Assembly: GCA_028994555.1 (NCBI GenBank)
Contig: JARDVN010000001.1
Location: forward strand, 2,914,001 to 2,978,000
DNA from: Citrobacter amalonaticus
GTDB lineage: Bacteria > Pseudomonadota > Gammaproteobacteria > Enterobacterales > Enterobacteriaceae
Length of the DNA stretch: 64,000 nt
Direction of reading: 5' to 3'
Part shown: positions 10,463-21,722 of the stretch, one piece after another
Position numbering within the stretch: the stretch's first letter is position 1
How the letters are laid out: each line of letters begins with the position of its first letter
The notes under the pieces: generated by a model
Databases searched by the model: none
Seen by the model: only the letters and a program-made list of their open reading frames with translations
What the model was told of the DNA's origin: nothing
Translations under genes and position numbers: made by a program

Positions 10463-12105
10463 ATGGAATCTAAAAGTGGGGAAGCCAAAATCCAGAAGGT
10501 AAAAAAACTGGTCTCCCGTGTGGATTTTTCCCATCGTCACTGCGCTGATTGGGGCATGGGTTCTGTTCTATCATTACAGCCATCAGGGACCGGAAGTGAC
10601 CCTGATCACCACCAATGCAGAGGGCATTGAGGGTGGAAAAACCACCATTAAAAGCCGCAGCGTTGACGTGGGTGTCGTCGAAAGCGCCACGCTGACCGAC
10701 GATCTGACGCATGTTGAAATCAAAGCGCGTCTGAACGCCGGTATGGAAAAACTGTTGCACAAAGACTCCGTATTCTGGGTGGTGAAGCCGCAGGTTGGAC
10801 GTGAAGGGATCAGTGGCTTAGGTACGCTGCTTTCTGGCGCTTATATCGAACTGCAGCCGGGGAATAAAGGGAGCAAACTGGAAAAGTATGATCTACTGGA
10901 TTCGCCGCCGCTGGCGCCGCCGGATGCGAAAGGGATCCGCGTGGTACTTGACAGCAAAAAAGGCCGGGCAACTGAGCCCTGGCGATCCGGTTCTGTTCCG
11001 TGGCTACCGCGTTGGATCGGTGGAAACCAGCACTTTTGATCCGCAAAAACGCAGCATTAGCTATCAGCTGTTTATCAATGCGCCAAACGATCGCCTGGTC
11101 ACCAGCAACGTCCGTTTCTGGAAGGACAGCGGGATTGCTGTTGATCTGACGTCCGCCGGGATGCGGGTAGAAATGGGATCGCTGACGACGTTATTTGGCG
11201 GTGGCGTCAGTTTTGACGTGCCTGAAGGGCTTGAACAGGGTCAGCCAGTTGTTGAAAAAGCCGCTTTCAACCTGTATGACGATCAGAAAAGTATTCAGGA
11301 TTCACTGTTTACCGAACATATTGATTATCTGATGTTCTTCAAAGATTCGATCCGGGGTCTGCAGCCGGGCGCGCCGCTGGAGTTCCGTGGTATCCGTCTG
11401 GGGACGGTGAGTAAAGTGCCGTTCTTTGCGCCGAATATGCGCCAGGTGTTTAATAACGATTACCGTATTCCGGTACTGGTGCGCATCGAACCGGAGCGTC
11501 TGAAAGCACAACTGGGCGAAGATACCGACGTGGGCGCTCATCTGGCGGACCTGCTCAAGCGCGGTTTACGAGCTTCGCTGAAAACAGGGAACCTGGTAAC
11601 CGGGGCGTTGTATGTCGATCTGGACTTCTATCCGAAAGAGCCGCCAATTACCGGCATCCGCGAGTTTAACGGCTATCAGATCATCCCGACGGTGAGCGGA
11701 GGTCTGGCGCAAATTCAGCAGCGACTGATGGAAGCGCTGGATAAGATCAACAACCTGCCGCTGAATCCGATGATTGAGCAGGCCACTAATACGTTGAGTG
11801 AAAGCCAGCGCACGATGAAACATCTGCAAACGACGCTGGATAACATGAACAAGATTACGTCCAGCCAGTCTATGCAACAACTGCCGGCAGATATGCAGAA
11901 TACTCTGCGTGAACTGAACCGCAGCATGCAGGGCTTCCAGCCTGGCTCCGCAGCCTACAACAAGATGGTGGCCGATATGCAACGTCTTGATCAGGTGCTC
12001 CGCGAGCTACAGCCGGTGCTGAAAACGCTGAATGATAAGAGTAACGCGCTGGTATTTGAAGCGAAGGACAAGAAAGATCCAGAGCCGAAGAGGGCGAAAC
12101 AATGA
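10463..12105 (+). CDS. pqiB: Intermembrane transport MCE protein PqiB; two frameshifts in A runs
   Basis: PqiB has a single N-terminal transmembrane helix (WIFPIVTALIGAWVLFYHY) followed by three MCE domains and a long C-terminal helix that builds a needle across the periplasm. The reading frame is broken twice by A runs: A7 at 10501-10507 (KVKNWSPVWIFP expected) and A6 at 10956-10961 (DSKKAGQLSPGDPV expected). Correcting each by one base gives 546 residues, the E. coli length. The stop overlaps the pqiC start. Confidence 0.95.
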
Positions 12106-12665
12106 AAAAGTGGCTAGTGGTAGCAATGGCATTCTGGCTGACGTCATGCAGCTCCAGTGGAGATAACAAAAGCTATTACCAGCTTCCTGTTGCGCAGGGT
12201 GGCGTGCAAAGCAGTGCAAGCCAGGGTAACCGTCTGCTGTGGGTTGAGCAGGTTGCGGTGCCGGATTATCTTGCCGGCAATGGCGTCGTCTACCAGACCA
12301 GCGATGTGCAGTACGTGATCGCCAATAATAATCTGTGGGCCAGCCCGCTGGATCAGCAGTTGCGTAATACACTGGTGGCCAATCTGAGTAAACAACTGCC
12401 GGGTTGGGTGGTGGCATCTCAACCATTAGGCAGCGTGCAGGACACGCTCAACGTAACGGTCACCGGTTTCCACGGTCGCTATGATGGCAAGGTGGTAGTC
12501 AGTGGCGAATGGCTGCTCAATCATCAGGGGCGTCTCATTAAGCGTCCGTTCCACATTGAAGCCGTACAGACGCAGGACGGTTACGATGAGATGGTGAAAG
12601 TGCTGGCGACCGTCTGGAGTCAGGAAGCGGCGGCGATCGCTCAGGAATTGAAGCGCGTTCCATAG
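12102..12665 (+). CDS. pqiC: Outer-membrane lipoprotein PqiC (YmbA)
   Basis: PqiC is the outer-membrane lipoprotein of the Pqi complex. Its 187 residues begin with a lipoprotein signal (MKKWLVVAMAFWLTSC, lipobox LTSC near residue 16) and continue with the ABC-type transport auxiliary fold. The ATG overlaps the pqiB stop (ATGA), pointing to translational coupling, and a strong terminator follows at 12683. Confidence 0.95.
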   Translation: MKKWLVVAMAFWLTSCSSSGDNKSYYQLPVAQGGVQSSASQGNRLLWVEQVAVPDYLAGNGVVYQTSDVQYVIANNNLWASPLDQQLRNTLVANLSKQLPGWVVASQPLGSVQDTLNVTVTGFHGRYDGKVVVSGEWLLNHQGRLIKRPFHIEAVQTQDGYDEMVKVLATVWSQEAAAIAQELKRVP

Positions 12666-12682
12666 TTTAAATTTTTGTAAAT

Positions 12683-12721
12683 AAAACCGTCTCAGACAGC
12701 GTGTTTGAGGCGGTTTTTTTT
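12683..12721 (+). terminator. Rho-independent terminator after pqiABC
   Basis: The stem AAAACCGTCTCA pairs with TGAGGCGGTTTT around a short loop (one G-U pair), followed by a run of T. It closes the uup-pqi transcription unit. Confidence 0.9.
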
Positions 12722-12921
12722 TGCCGTAGAGAGGGGCCAGGAACTTGTTCCGGTTCACATTTTTTGTACAACCGAGTTTTTCGCTAGCTCACAAATATGA
12801 CACCTGTGTGAATTTTGCGCATTGACGGAACAGGGGATTCGCGGTATTCGTTTAGTGTGATTGCACACTTCGTAATCACTGTTATCTTTTCCACCAGATA
12901 TAAGTATGAGGGAAACGAGGC

Positions 12922-13089
12922 ATGAAGAGACAAAAACGAGATCGCCTGGAACGGGCACATCAACGTGGTTATCAGGCCGGTATTGCCGGACGTTCGAAAG
13001 AAATGTGTCCCTATCAGACGCTGAATCAGAGATCGTATTGGCTGGGAGGCTGGCGAGAAGCCATGGCTGACAGGGTGGTAATGGCCTGA
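12922..13089 (+). CDS. rmf: Ribosome modulation factor RMF
   Basis: RMF dimerises 70S ribosomes into inactive 100S particles in stationary phase. The 55-residue basic peptide MKRQKRDRLERAHQRGYQAG... differs from E. coli RMF by about one residue (Tyr for Gln in NQRSYWLGGW). A ribosome site (GGAAACGAGG) precedes the ATG. In E. coli it is induced by ppGpp; the long AT-rich leader 12,722-12,921 would hold its promoter. Confidence 0.96.
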   Translation: MKRQKRDRLERAHQRGYQAGIAGRSKEMCPYQTLNQRSYWLGGWREAMADRVVMA

Positions 13090-13107
13090 TTCTGTCTCTT
13101 TAAAAAA

Positions 13108-13139
13108 GAAACCTCCGCATTGCGGAGGTTTCGCCTTTA
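13108..13139. terminator. Terminator between convergent rmf and fabA
   Basis: The inverted repeat GAAACCTCCGCA / TGCGGAGGTTTC is a 12-bp stem with almost no loop. It sits just after the rmf stop and before the fabA stop on the other strand, so it may work in both directions. Confidence 0.8.
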
Positions 13140-13184
13140 TGACCAGAGATAAATGACGCTGTCTGGCCATTCACCGGGCTGGCA

Positions 13185-13703
13185 TCAGAACGCTGAGGTG
13201 TCCTGGAACAGACCGACTTTCAGATCGTTCGCGGTATAAATCAGACGGCCATCCACCAGCACTTCACCATCCGCCAGCCCCATGATCAGGCGGCGATTCA
13301 CGATACGCTTGAAGTGGATACGGTAGGTGACTTTCTTCGCAGAAGGCAGCACCTGACCAGTGAACTTCACTTCGCCCACACCCAGTGCGCGGCCTTTGCC
13401 TTCGCCACCGAGCCAGCCGAGGTAGAATCCAACCAACTGCCACATTGCGTCCAGCCCCAGACAACCCGGCATGACCGGATCGCCGATGAAGTGGCATCCG
13501 AAGAACCAAAGATCCGGATTGATATCCAGCTCTGCCTCAACATAACCTTTGTCGAAGTTACCGCCCGTTTCAGTCATCTTGACGACACGGTCCATCATCA
13601 GCATGCTAGGAGCAGGCAACTGCGGGCCTTTCGCGCCAAACAGCTCACCGCGACCAGAGGCAAGAAGGTCTTCTTTTGTATAGGATTCGCGTTTATCTAC
13701 CAT
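13185..13703 (-). CDS. fabA: 3-hydroxydecanoyl-ACP dehydratase/isomerase FabA
   Basis: FabA dehydrates 3-hydroxydecanoyl-ACP and isomerises the product to cis-3-decenoyl-ACP, the committing step to unsaturated fatty acids. The 172-residue hot-dog protein keeps the active-site segment [20 protein letters not shown] with the catalytic histidine (about residue 71) and aspartate (about 85). FabR and FadR sites lie upstream. Confidence 0.97.
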   Translation of the reverse strand: MVDKRESYTKEDLLASGRGELFGAKGPQLPAPSMLMMDRVVKMTETGGNFDKGYVEAELDINPDLWFFGCHFIGDPVMPGCLGLDAMWQLVGFYLGWLGGEGKGRALGVGEVKFTGQVLPSAKKVTYRIHFKRIVNRRLIMGLADGEVLVDGRLIYTANDLKVGLFQDTSAF

Positions 13704-13741
13704 GTTCTCTGTAAGCCTTATTTTATTGAAGCACGCAGGAT

Positions 13742-13759
13742 AGCTAACACGTGTACGCT
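13742..13759. promoter_or_regulatory. FabR operator of fabA
   Basis: AGCTAACACGTGTACGCT is an 18-bp near-palindrome; its reverse complement AGCGTACACGTGTTAGCT is the FabR site known at E. coli fabA. FabR represses unsaturated fatty acid synthesis genes. Confidence 0.85.
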
Positions 13760-13777
13760 GAACAAGTCCGATCAGTT
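13759..13777. promoter_or_regulatory. FadR site of fabA
   Basis: The minus strand reads AACTGATCGGACTTGTTCA, the FadR activator site described at E. coli fabA. It adjoins the FabR palindrome and overlaps the last codons of lonH. Confidence 0.8.
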
Positions 13778-15532
13778 AGGAAAAAAACCGTTCAGCCAGC
13801 GCAGCGGCCATGGAAAACGGTGACGTCCTTCCTGTTGCGTCGCCTGAGCGATCCGCTCCTGGATAGTCTGCATCAGCGTCATCTGGCCTTCGCCATCCCA
13901 CACCAGATTTAACAGCAGCGGTAATGCGTCGGTCACATCATCCACCGCCCAGATAGTGAACTTCTCTTCTTCAACGGCCTGTAACAGTGCGGGTTGCAGG
14001 CTCAGGTGTCTGACGTTTGAAGAAGGGATAATCACCCCTTGCTTACCCGTCAGTTCACGCTGTTGGCAAATCGCGAAGAAGCCCTCAATTTTTTCATTTA
14101 AACCGCCAACCGGCTGGGCACGACCAAACTGGTCAACCGACCCGGTAATAGCGATGTTCTGGTTCACCGGCACATCGGACAGGGCGCTGATAAGCGCGCA
14201 CAGTTCCGCCATGGACGCGCTATCACCGTCAACTTCACTGTAGGACTGTTCAAACGTGAGCGAAGCCGAGAAGGGGAGCTGTTGTTCAAGCTGGAGTTCT
14301 GACATCAGAAACGCCTGCATGATCATCATCCCCTTAGCATGAATATTACCGCCAAGTTCTGCTTTCCGCTCAATGTCAGTGAACTCGCCATCACCGATAT
14401 GTACGACGCAGCTGATACGAGAAGGTTCACCGAAGGCGCGGGGGTGACCCGGAAACTCAATCACCGACAGGGCGTTGATCTGACCTACGCGCTCACCCTC
14501 GGTTTCGATCAGAATCTGTTCCTGGAGGATCTCATCCTGCATGCGTTCAGCCAGGAACCCTTCACGCCACTCTCTTTGGGCAAGCATCAGGCGAAGCTGT
14601 TCACCGGTGCAGGTTTCGCTTTCACACAGCGGCGCGACTTCCGTGAACTGCCTGATGATCCATAACGGATTGAGCGGTAACGTATCCTGTTCCCCGGTAT
14701 AACGCACTGCCTCGCGAACCAGTACTTCCCACGCGTCGGGCGCAGGATAAGGCAACTGATTACGTTTCGCGGTCCATGTTACCCACTGGCACCACTGAGT
14801 CATGGATTCTGCATCCACAATCTGTAGGTTATCTTCGAATTCGCTATAAATCGCCTGCTCAGCCAGTTCAGGTTCCATCTCCTGGAAATCCGCCAGCGAT
14901 TCGCGCTCACCGACCAACAGCACTTTCAGTTTCAGCGGCATAGACGGGACAGAGACTGGCAGCGGACGTGATTCATCATAAGCTACCCAGTCAAAACGTT
15001 CGCGGCTGACAATCGCCTTCAGGCGCATCCACAGCAGGGGTTGCGCAAGCAGGGTGCGCAGCGAGATAACCAGCACGCCGCCATTGGCCTGGTGAACCAG
15101 TCCTGGCTGTAGCGTGATGTCGCCGTTGAATTGACGCAGGCAGCCAAAAAGCTGTTCTGCCTCAACCCAGTCGGCAATCACCACCTGTGCCAGGGTGGCA
15201 AAATTGTCTTCTACCCGCTCAGCGTCACGATAGCGAATCGTGTGACCAGAGATCTCGTAATGACCGCCCGTCAGCTGACCGGCATCGTGCTGTAAGGCAC
15301 GTGCGGCATCGGCAAGAAGATTAAGATACTCAAGCTCTTCGGGCGCTTTGGCCAACATGAAAGGTGATGAGGCTCTGGGCTGTAACAATTGCTCAAGGGC
15401 AAATTGCAAGCGTGGTTGAGTATCACTCAGTAATGTGTCGTTTTCTTCAGTGACATGTGGCTGTGCAAAAATTTCCTGATAACTTTCGGTATCAGGGACA
15501 AGGTCACGCCATGCAAGTTTCGTAATGGTCAA
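13772..15532 (-). CDS. ycbZ: Lon-type protease LonH (YcbZ)
   Basis: This 586-residue protein belongs to the ATP-independent LonB/LonH-like group: an N-terminal region with a degenerate AAA-like part and a C-terminal S16 protease domain. The catalytic serine sits in [13 protein letters not shown] and the lysine in [10 protein letters not shown], the Ser-Lys dyad of Lon proteases. It is divergent from matP and its last codons carry the fabA operators. The length equals E. coli YcbZ. Its physiological substrate is unknown. Confidence 0.93.
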   Translation of the reverse strand: MTITKLAWRDLVPDTESYQEIFAQPHVTEENDTLLSDTQPRLQFALEQLLQPRASSPFMLAKAPEELEYLNLLADAARALQHDAGQLTGGHYEISGHTIRYRDAERVEDNFATLAQVVIADWVEAEQLFGCLRQFNGDITLQPGLVHQANGGVLVISLRTLLAQPLLWMRLKAIVSRERFDWVAYDESRPLPVSVPSMPLKLKVLLVGERESLADFQEMEPELAEQAIYSEFEDNLQIVDAESMTQWCQWVTWTAKRNQLPYPAPDAWEVLVREAVRYTGEQDTLPLNPLWIIRQFTEVAPLCESETCTGEQLRLMLAQREWREGFLAERMQDEILQEQILIETEGERVGQINALSVIEFPGHPRAFGEPSRISCVVHIGDGEFTDIERKAELGGNIHAKGMMIMQAFLMSELQLEQQLPFSASLTFEQSYSEVDGDSASMAELCALISALSDVPVNQNIAITGSVDQFGRAQPVGGLNEKIEGFFAICQQRELTGKQGVIIPSSNVRHLSLQPALLQAVEEEKFTIWAVDDVTDALPLLLNLVWDGEGQMTLMQTIQERIAQATQQEGRHRFPWPLRWLNGFFPN

Positions 15533-15717
15533 AGTTGATGTTTTTTAGTCTGTTGTAAAAGACGCGATTATAGCGTAACCGTCCACGCTTCACACGTGGA
15601 AAGCAACGGCAAACGCACTGGAGGGTGAAGAGTGGCTCACAGCCTGAAGATTCTTTTCATCACAGGCTGAAAAAGCTGATATTCTGATAAGAGTGACACG
15701 GTAACATTGAGATCGCC

Positions 15718-16170
15718 ATGAAATATCAACAACTTGAGAATCTTGAAAGCGGTTGGAAGTGGAAGTACCTGGTGAAGAAGCACCGCGAAGGGGAGTTAAT
15801 AACCCGTTACGTGGAGGCCAGTGCTGCCCAGGAGGCCGTGGATTTGTTGCTTACGCTGGAAAATGAACCGGTGCGGGTCAATCTCTGGATTGACGAACAT
15901 ATGAACCCCGCGCTGCAAAACCGCATGAAGCAAACAATACGTGCGCGGCGTAAACGGCATTTTAATGCCGAGCATCAGCACACGCGAAAGAAATCGATCG
16001 ATCTGGAATTTATCGTCTGGCAGAGACTGGCCGGACTGGCACAGCGGCGTGGCAAGACATTATCCGAGACCGTAGTGCAGTTGATTGAAGATGCTGAGAA
16101 TAAAGAGAAGTATGCCAACAAGATGTCTTCACTGAAGCAGGACCTGCAGGCGTTGTTAGGCAAAGAATAA
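15718..16170 (+). CDS. matP: Macrodomain Ter protein MatP
   Basis: MatP binds matS sites in the chromosome terminus and organises the Ter macrodomain. The 150 residues comprise an N-terminal helical bundle, a ribbon-helix-helix DNA-binding part ([26 protein letters not shown], about residues 90-115, shown in two pieces by the strand and helices) and a C-terminal coiled coil ending in ALLGKE. It is convergent with ompA. Confidence 0.95.
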   Translation: MKYQQLENLESGWKWKYLVKKHREGELITRYVEASAAQEAVDLLLTLENEPVRVNLWIDEHMNPALQNRMKQTIRARRKRHFNAEHQHTRKKSIDLEFIVWQRLAGLAQRRGKTLSETVVQLIEDAENKEKYANKMSSLKQDLQALLGKE

Positions 16171-16206
16171 TCCATTCCATTAAACGCTTTTTGTTTATCA
16201 CTGGCC

Positions 16207-16237
16207 AAAAAAAACCCCGCAGCGCGGGGTTTTTTCA
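16207..16237. terminator. Bidirectional terminator between matP and ompA
   Basis: AAACCCCGC pairs with GCGGGGTTT; the stem is flanked by an A8 run on the left and T6 on the right, so it can stop transcripts from both matP and ompA. Confidence 0.92.
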
Positions 16238-16249
16238 TAAGACGGAAAC

Positions 16250-17302
16250 TTAAGCCTGCGGCTGAGTTACAACGTCTTTGATGCCTTTAACTTCGATCTC
16301 AACGCGACGATCCGGGGCCAGGCAGTCGATCAGTGCAGCGCGAGCTTTCACGTTGTCACAGGTATTACCAGTAACCGGGTTGGATTCGCCCATACCACGT
16401 GCGGAGATTTTGTCAGCCGGGATACCTTTAGAGATCAGGTAATCAACAACAGACTGAGCACGTTTCTCAGACAGACCCTGGTTGTAAGCGTCAGAACCGA
16501 TACGGTCAGTGAAGCCCAGAACCACTACAGAACCGTCTTTCGGATCCAGGTTGCTCAGCTGGCTGTACATCTGATCCAGAGCCTGCTGGCCTTCTGGTTT
16601 CAGCGTTGCTTTGTTGAAGTTGAACAGAACGTCAGACTTCAGAGTGAAGTGTTTGGTCTGTACTTCAGGAGCCGGAGCCGGAGCCGGAGCTACGATCGGA
16701 GCCGCTTGTTCCTGACCGAAACGGTAAGAAACACCTACGCTCAGCAGACCGTTGTCTGGGCGAGTACCGATGGTGTTAGCGTCACCGATGTTGTTGGTCC
16801 ACTGGTATTCCAGACGGGTAGCGATTTCAGGAGTAATTGCATACTCAACACCACCTGCGAATACTGGGGATACGCCAGTGTCGTGGTCTTTAAAGGAAGC
16901 GCCACCAGGTACGTTAGCCTTGGTGTCTGCACGCCATACCATACCACCCAGACGAGTGTAGATGTCCAGATCGTCAGTGATTGGGTAACCCAGTTTAGCG
17001 GTCAGCTGAACGCCCTGAGCCTTGTATGCGCCGTTGATGTTGTCGCCTTTGTACGGCATACGACCTAACCAGTCGTAACCCATTTCAAAGCCAACATACG
17101 GGTTAACCTGATAACCACCGAACGCACCGGCACCCAGTTGGTTTTCGTGGGTAGGACCGTTGTTGTTGATGAAACCAGTGTCATGGTACTGGGACCAGCC
17201 CAGTTTAGCACCAGTGTACCAGGTGTTATCTTTCGGAGCGGCCTGCGCTACGGTAGCGAAACCAGCCAGTGCCACTGCAATCGCGATAGCTGTCTTTTTC
17301 AT
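16250..17302 (-). CDS. ompA: Outer membrane protein A
   Basis: OmpA is an abundant eight-stranded porin-like barrel tethered to peptidoglycan. From the ATG at 17302 the product has 350 residues: signal peptide [21 protein letters not shown], the barrel ([20 protein letters not shown] onward), a Pro-Ala hinge ([11 protein letters not shown]) and a C-terminal OmpA/peptidoglycan-binding domain with [16 protein letters not shown] and the disulfide cysteines. The upstream in-frame extension to 17374 is not needed and lacks a ribosome site. Codon use is strongly biased, as for a highly expressed gene. Confidence 0.98.
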   Translation of the reverse strand: MKKTAIAIAVALAGFATVAQAAPKDNTWYTGAKLGWSQYHDTGFINNNGPTHENQLGAGAFGGYQVNPYVGFEMGYDWLGRMPYKGDNINGAYKAQGVQLTAKLGYPITDDLDIYTRLGGMVWRADTKANVPGGASFKDHDTGVSPVFAGGVEYAITPEIATRLEYQWTNNIGDANTIGTRPDNGLLSVGVSYRFGQEQAAPIVAPAPAPAPEVQTKHFTLKSDVLFNFNKATLKPEGQQALDQMYSQLSNLDPKDGSVVVLGFTDRIGSDAYNQGLSEKRAQSVVDYLISKGIPADKISARGMGESNPVTGNTCDNVKARAALIDCLAPDRRVEIEVKGIKDVVTQPQA

Positions 17303-17657
17303 TTTTTGCGCCTCGTTATCATCCAAAATACGCCATGAATATCTCCAACGAGATAACACGGTTAAATCCTTCACCGGGGGGAGTAGTTCAATAGTTACTC
17401 TACCGATATCTGCGGCTTATGCCGAGCACCCCTGGCGATGTAAAGTCTACAACGTAGTTGAAAACTTACAAGTGTGAACTCTGTCAGGCATATGAAAAAA
17501 AAAGCTTGTATACAAAATATTTAACATTTTGTGCAGCAGAATTTTGGGTCAGATTTCGCGGAAACCGCGTCCGCCAAGCGTTCACAGAAAAAAAATGTGA
17601 GTCCTCAATGCCTGGCTTCGGAGTGAAAAAAAATTCCAGGATAAATCCTAATTTCAC
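17303..17657 (-). promoter_or_regulatory. ompA leader and promoter region
   Basis: This 355-base gap between sulA and ompA holds no gene that I can support. In E. coli the ompA leader is about 130 bases, stabilises the mRNA by a 5' hairpin and is the target of the small RNA MicA near the ribosome site. An equivalent leader would reach to about 17,435. The AT-rich part at 17,490-17,530 is a reasonable place for the promoter. No exact motif is claimed. Confidence 0.55.
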
Positions 17658-18168
17658 TCAATGATACAGATTTGAGTGAATTTTTAGCCCGGTTTGCTGT
17701 CTCGTGGCATGGGTGTGTGCGCTTACGGGACGCATGATAAATCCCATCGCATTTCCCTCATCCGCAGCTCTCACCAATTCAGCATGTTCTTCTTCTGTTA
17801 ATTCCTCTGCCAGCCAGCCGATCACCACGCTGTAGTTGCCCGTACGTAATGCACGAACCATCGATTCCAGCGTATGGCAGGGGGGAAAGTTGGCTAATTT
17901 GCATCACTTTGGTCAGTGGTAGGCCGGCAGACTGAACCCATTCACGGCTCAGTTTTTGTTGTGGCGTCAGCCAGAGCTGCCAGCGCGATTGCTGACCTAA
18001 CTGCTGAAGAAGCGGTAACAGCAGTAATTGTGTCATCATGGGCTGGTCTTCGCGGTAGACCACTTCGCTGATAAGCCCGGTGGACGCTTTCTCAGAAGAG
18101 ACGCGCGCCATCGTGTTCGAAGTGGAAGAGAGTGACGGAGAACGATTTGCGTAGCCTGAAGTGTACAT
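17658..18168 (-). CDS. sulA: SOS cell-division inhibitor SulA; frameshift in a G/C run
   Basis: SulA binds FtsZ and halts division during the SOS response; Lon degrades it. N-terminal part [18 protein letters not shown] and the core [20 protein letters not shown] match E. coli SulA, and the C terminus ends IHSNLYH. The frame breaks at a run of six (17880-17885) in the segment [18 protein letters not shown]; five restores 169 residues, as in E. coli. A LexA box lies just upstream. Confidence 0.94.
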
Positions 18169-18191
18169 AATCAATCCAGCCCTGTGAGTTA

Positions 18192-18207
18192 CTGTATGGA
18201 TGTACAG
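18192..18207. promoter_or_regulatory. LexA (SOS) box of sulA
   Basis: CTGTATGGATGTACAG fits the LexA consensus CTGT-N8-ACAG and lies 24 bases upstream of the sulA start. Confidence 0.92.
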
Positions 18208-18386
18208 TAACCCTGATGTCGTGAAAGATCAACTTTATTTTCGGAAACAAACTCGCAATTTTTATTCATGGTCGCGGTAAAAACAAAATACAACTTGCCC
18301 CCCTGAGAATAAGTTGCCTATTTTCGTCATTAACGGATCCGCAGCAACAAATCATTCTTTTAGTTTATGATTTAACAGGGGATTTT

Positions 18387-19016
18387 ATGAAAGTACACTC
18401 CTACGACAGGATCTATAAATCACAGGAATATTTATCTTCTCTGGGGCCGATCCATTACCGTTCACTGTTTGGCAGCTACAGTCTGACTATCAACAATACC
18501 GTCTTTGCGATGGTTGCGAATGGTGAGCTTTATCTGCGCGCTTGTGAACAAAGCGTACAGTATTGCGTGCAGCATTCCCCTGTCTGGCTGACTTTTCTCA
18601 AACGCGGGCGCCCGGTCATGCTCAACTATTATCAGGTTGATGACAGTTTGTGGCGTGACCAGCAGCAGTTGATCCAGTTATCGAAGTTTTCGCTGGATGC
18701 CGCGTTGCAGGAGAAGCTGACTCGCGGTTCTCAACAGCGGCTTAAGGATCTCCCCAATATGACCTTTCATCTGGAGAGTCTGCTGAATGAGTCGGGGATC
18801 TACGATGTCGCTACTTTGCGAATGCTGGGAGCCAAAATGTGCTGGTTGCGGCTTCGGCAGATTAACAAATCCATTACCGATAAGGTTCTGTTTAATCTTG
18901 AAGGGGCCATTTATGGCATTCATGAAGCCGCGCTCCCGGCAATACGCCGGGAGGAGCTTGCTTTGTGGGTTAAGATGCTTTCCCCGACGCCGGTATTTCC
19001 GGAGATGATTGAGTGA
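18387..19016 (+). CDS. sxy: CRP-S co-activator Sxy (TfoX)
   Basis: Sxy helps CRP activate competence-type genes at CRP-S sites. The 209 residues show the TfoX N-terminal domain (YRSLFGSYSLTINNTVFAMV) and the C-terminal helix-hairpin-helix-like domain (LGAKMCWLRLRQINK). It is divergent from sulA and overlaps the end of yccS on the other strand by 47 bases, as the convergent genes do in E. coli. Confidence 0.93.
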   Translation: MKVHSYDRIYKSQEYLSSLGPIHYRSLFGSYSLTINNTVFAMVANGELYLRACEQSVQYCVQHSPVWLTFLKRGRPVMLNYYQVDDSLWRDQQQLIQLSKFSLDAALQEKLTRGSQQRLKDLPNMTFHLESLLNESGIYDVATLRMLGAKMCWLRLRQINKSITDKVLFNLEGAIYGIHEAALPAIRREELALWVKMLSPTPVFPEMIE

Positions 19017-21133
19017 TTTGTCGCTGTAGCCGACCCATTTCCGGCAGCAGGGCCACCAGTAAGCCTACCTGTTGAATCACCAGGGGTTCTTTGCTGTCCG
19101 GGCGCGGTTCCAGATGCTGGATGCGCTGTTTCAGGTCGGTGAGCGCCTGTTGCACGCGCGCTTCGTCAGCCGGGAGATGATGTAACGCATCATCGACATA
19201 GCAGACCGCATCGTCCAGTAGTGCCAGCACGTCGGGGTTAGTGAGTTGTTCACGATGCGCCCCTAGTGCAGAGATATAACTGGTGAATGTATGGTTGAGG
19301 CAGAGCAAACGGAACGCTGCCTCACGCGTTTGTGCCGTTACATCGGGCTCGCCAGACATGTTCGACACCACCGAGGCCAGTTCCGCATCGCGGTTATGGG
19401 CATCGCGGCGAGCAATCCGATATGCCAGCCGATTGTCGCGTCCCTGATGGTACTGTTCCAGGATGGCGTCCAGATAGCGACAGTTGGCCTCGGTCGCTCT
19501 TTCCATCATTCTCGGCAGGTTGCGGAAACGCCAGTCCGGCCAGATGAAGCTCACGGCCGCCCAGGCGATGGCGCAGCCGATGAGCGTATCGATCACGCGG
19601 GGAAGGGCAACTTCAAACCCTTCACCGAGTAAATTGAAGCACAGCAGGACCAACAGAGTAATAAACATGGTGGCATGAGCATACTGGACGTTGCGGAAGG
19701 CAAAGAACAGAACGCCGGTGATCACCAGCAAAATGAGCTGGCCTTCCAGTGACGGAACGAACCATAAAATCGGGATACCAATGGCCACGCCGACCAGCGT
19801 CCCGATGATCCTTAGCGCCAGACGGTGTCGCGTGGCGTTGTAGTTAGGCTGGCAAACAAACAGGCTGGTCAGTAAGATCCAGTAACCGTGATGCATACCG
19901 GTTATCTGAATGATCGCGTAGCCGATACAGAGGACCAGAGACATCCTGACCGCATGGCGAAAAAGGGCCGATTCCGGGGTAAAGTTACGGCTCAACCGCA
20001 GCCAGGTATCGCTAAATCCGTGCGGACTATCATCGGCAAGCTGGTTTTCCGATTCGCTGCGCGGCATGGCTTGCGCTTGCTCTGATTCAATCGTCGCGAG
20101 CTGCGCGTCGATGGCACGCAAATTAGCCAGTAAAAAAACCCAACGTTTTCAGCAGATCGGCAGAGGCGCCGTTTGCCCGCATTCGCTCAAGCGCGGCATC
20201 GAGGTGCGTGAAGGCGCGTTCAAAATGCGGATCGTGCTGATAGGGGACGCGCAATAAAATACAGCGGGACAGTTGCAGACAGGCCTGGCCCTGCATTGAC
20301 ATCAGACGTTGAAAGCGGAACATGACGTCGCTGTGACGGAAATGGTCACGCAGCGTCTGGTATTGAATATGTGAGGAACTGGCGCGCTCATGAATATCCT
20401 GCGCCACAAAGTAATAATGCAGTGTGCGCCGTGTGCCACGTTGTCCCCGATCGCCGCGCAGACGTGTTAGCAAAGACACTTTCGTCTGATTTAGCGTCGC
20501 CATCAGTTGACCGTTGGCCAGCGCTAAATCATACAGTGGTGCCTGACTTTCATCTTCAATATCCGGGTCAAAAAGCCGTGACTTCAGCTCCAGATAGTGA
20601 GCCAGTTGTTCATAACTGCGCGCCAGATTGTCCTGCAGGGGGCGAATTGGGAACAGCAGATGGCCCGTTAACGTTAGCCCGTTGTACCAGATAGCGCCCG
20701 CCAGCAATAAAAGCGGCTGCTGATACCACTGCGCGTACAACGACGCGCCAAGCATGGTGTAAATGGCGATAAGCAGCGCGCCAAAAGCAATCGTCGCGTA
20801 ACGTTGCCCTAAACCGCCAAGCAGAATAAAACCGCTGGTAGAAAGCGTCAGCCCGATGGCAAACAACCACGGATAAGGAAACAACAGTTCTACTGAGGCG
20901 GAGGCGATAAAAAAACAGATGAGCGTAATGATTAAGTTACGCAATCGACCCGCGAGACGATCGTCCAGGTCGGTCAGCGCTGCAGCGACCATTCCCAGCG
21001 TCAGCGGGATAGTCAGTTTGACATCACCCAGCCACCAGGGCAGCGCGGTCGTTCCGCAGAGGGCGATAAAAATACGCACGTAGTACAGCCAGGTGCTGTT
21101 CCAGGTATAGCGGCGAAGCAGGGGACTTAACAT
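18970..21133 (-). CDS. yccS: YccS/FUSC-family inner-membrane protein; frameshift in a T run
   Basis: YccS belongs to the FUSC family, proposed aromatic-acid exporters related to AaeB. Two hydrophobic halves (each with about six helices) are visible, one starting MLSPLLRRYTWNSTWLYYV and the other around LRLSRNFTPESALFRHAVRM, with the family repeat motif CQPNYNATRHRLALRIIGT. The frame breaks at A7 on the plus strand (20132-20138), expected protein LGFLLANLRAIDAQL; correction gives 720 residues, as in E. coli. The function is not established. Confidence 0.92.
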
Positions 21134-21139
21134 ACTGAC

Positions 21140-21599
21140 TTAGCGTCCTGATGACTCAAAACGGCGACGGGCGTTGGCTTCACGCGCCGCACGTGCAACT
21201 TCTACAGAGACAACGCGACGTCCCACCGGCCACAGTGCAATTGCGGCAATCTTAAAGTTTGCAATGCCAACGGGAATGCCAATGATCGTGATGCACTGAG
21301 CGATGCCCGCGGCAATATGCATCAGACACAGCCACCAGCCGAAGAAGATCAGCCAGAAAATATTCAGCAACGTCCCGCCCGTATTCAACAGTACGTTTTT
21401 ACCTGCCGGATCCAGTTCATCAACATGAACCGCTTCGTTTCCGTAAGGCAGCAGCGACAATTTGGTGATTTCCCAACATGACCGGGTGAGGGGCAGAGTG
21501 AAAATCAGCACAATACTCACCAGCGTTGCCAGGAACCAGGACAGCGTGGTGGCAAATCCCCCCCAGCACAAAATTCAAAATATTCAGAACGGTACGCAT
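21140..21599 (-). CDS. yccF: Small inner-membrane protein YccF; frameshift in a G/C run
   Basis: A 152-residue multi-helix membrane protein with two YccF domains (ILNFVLGGFATTLSWFLATL and LNIFWLIFFGWWLCLMHIAAG). The ATG at 21599 is the family start; the run of seven at 21558-21564 breaks the frame after the first dozen residues, and six would give NFVLGGFATT. It ends six bases before the yccS start, so the two are likely one transcript. Function unknown. Confidence 0.9.
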
Positions 21600-21722
21600 A
21601 GACCCTCGGTTGATTCTGGTTTTCTATGATTCCTGGCAATTGTAACGTTTTTTTGGGCTGGAGCACGTATTCTCTGGCGGTTACACTGAGAAGAAATACG
21701 CTTTGTCTGGATTGGCTAAGTC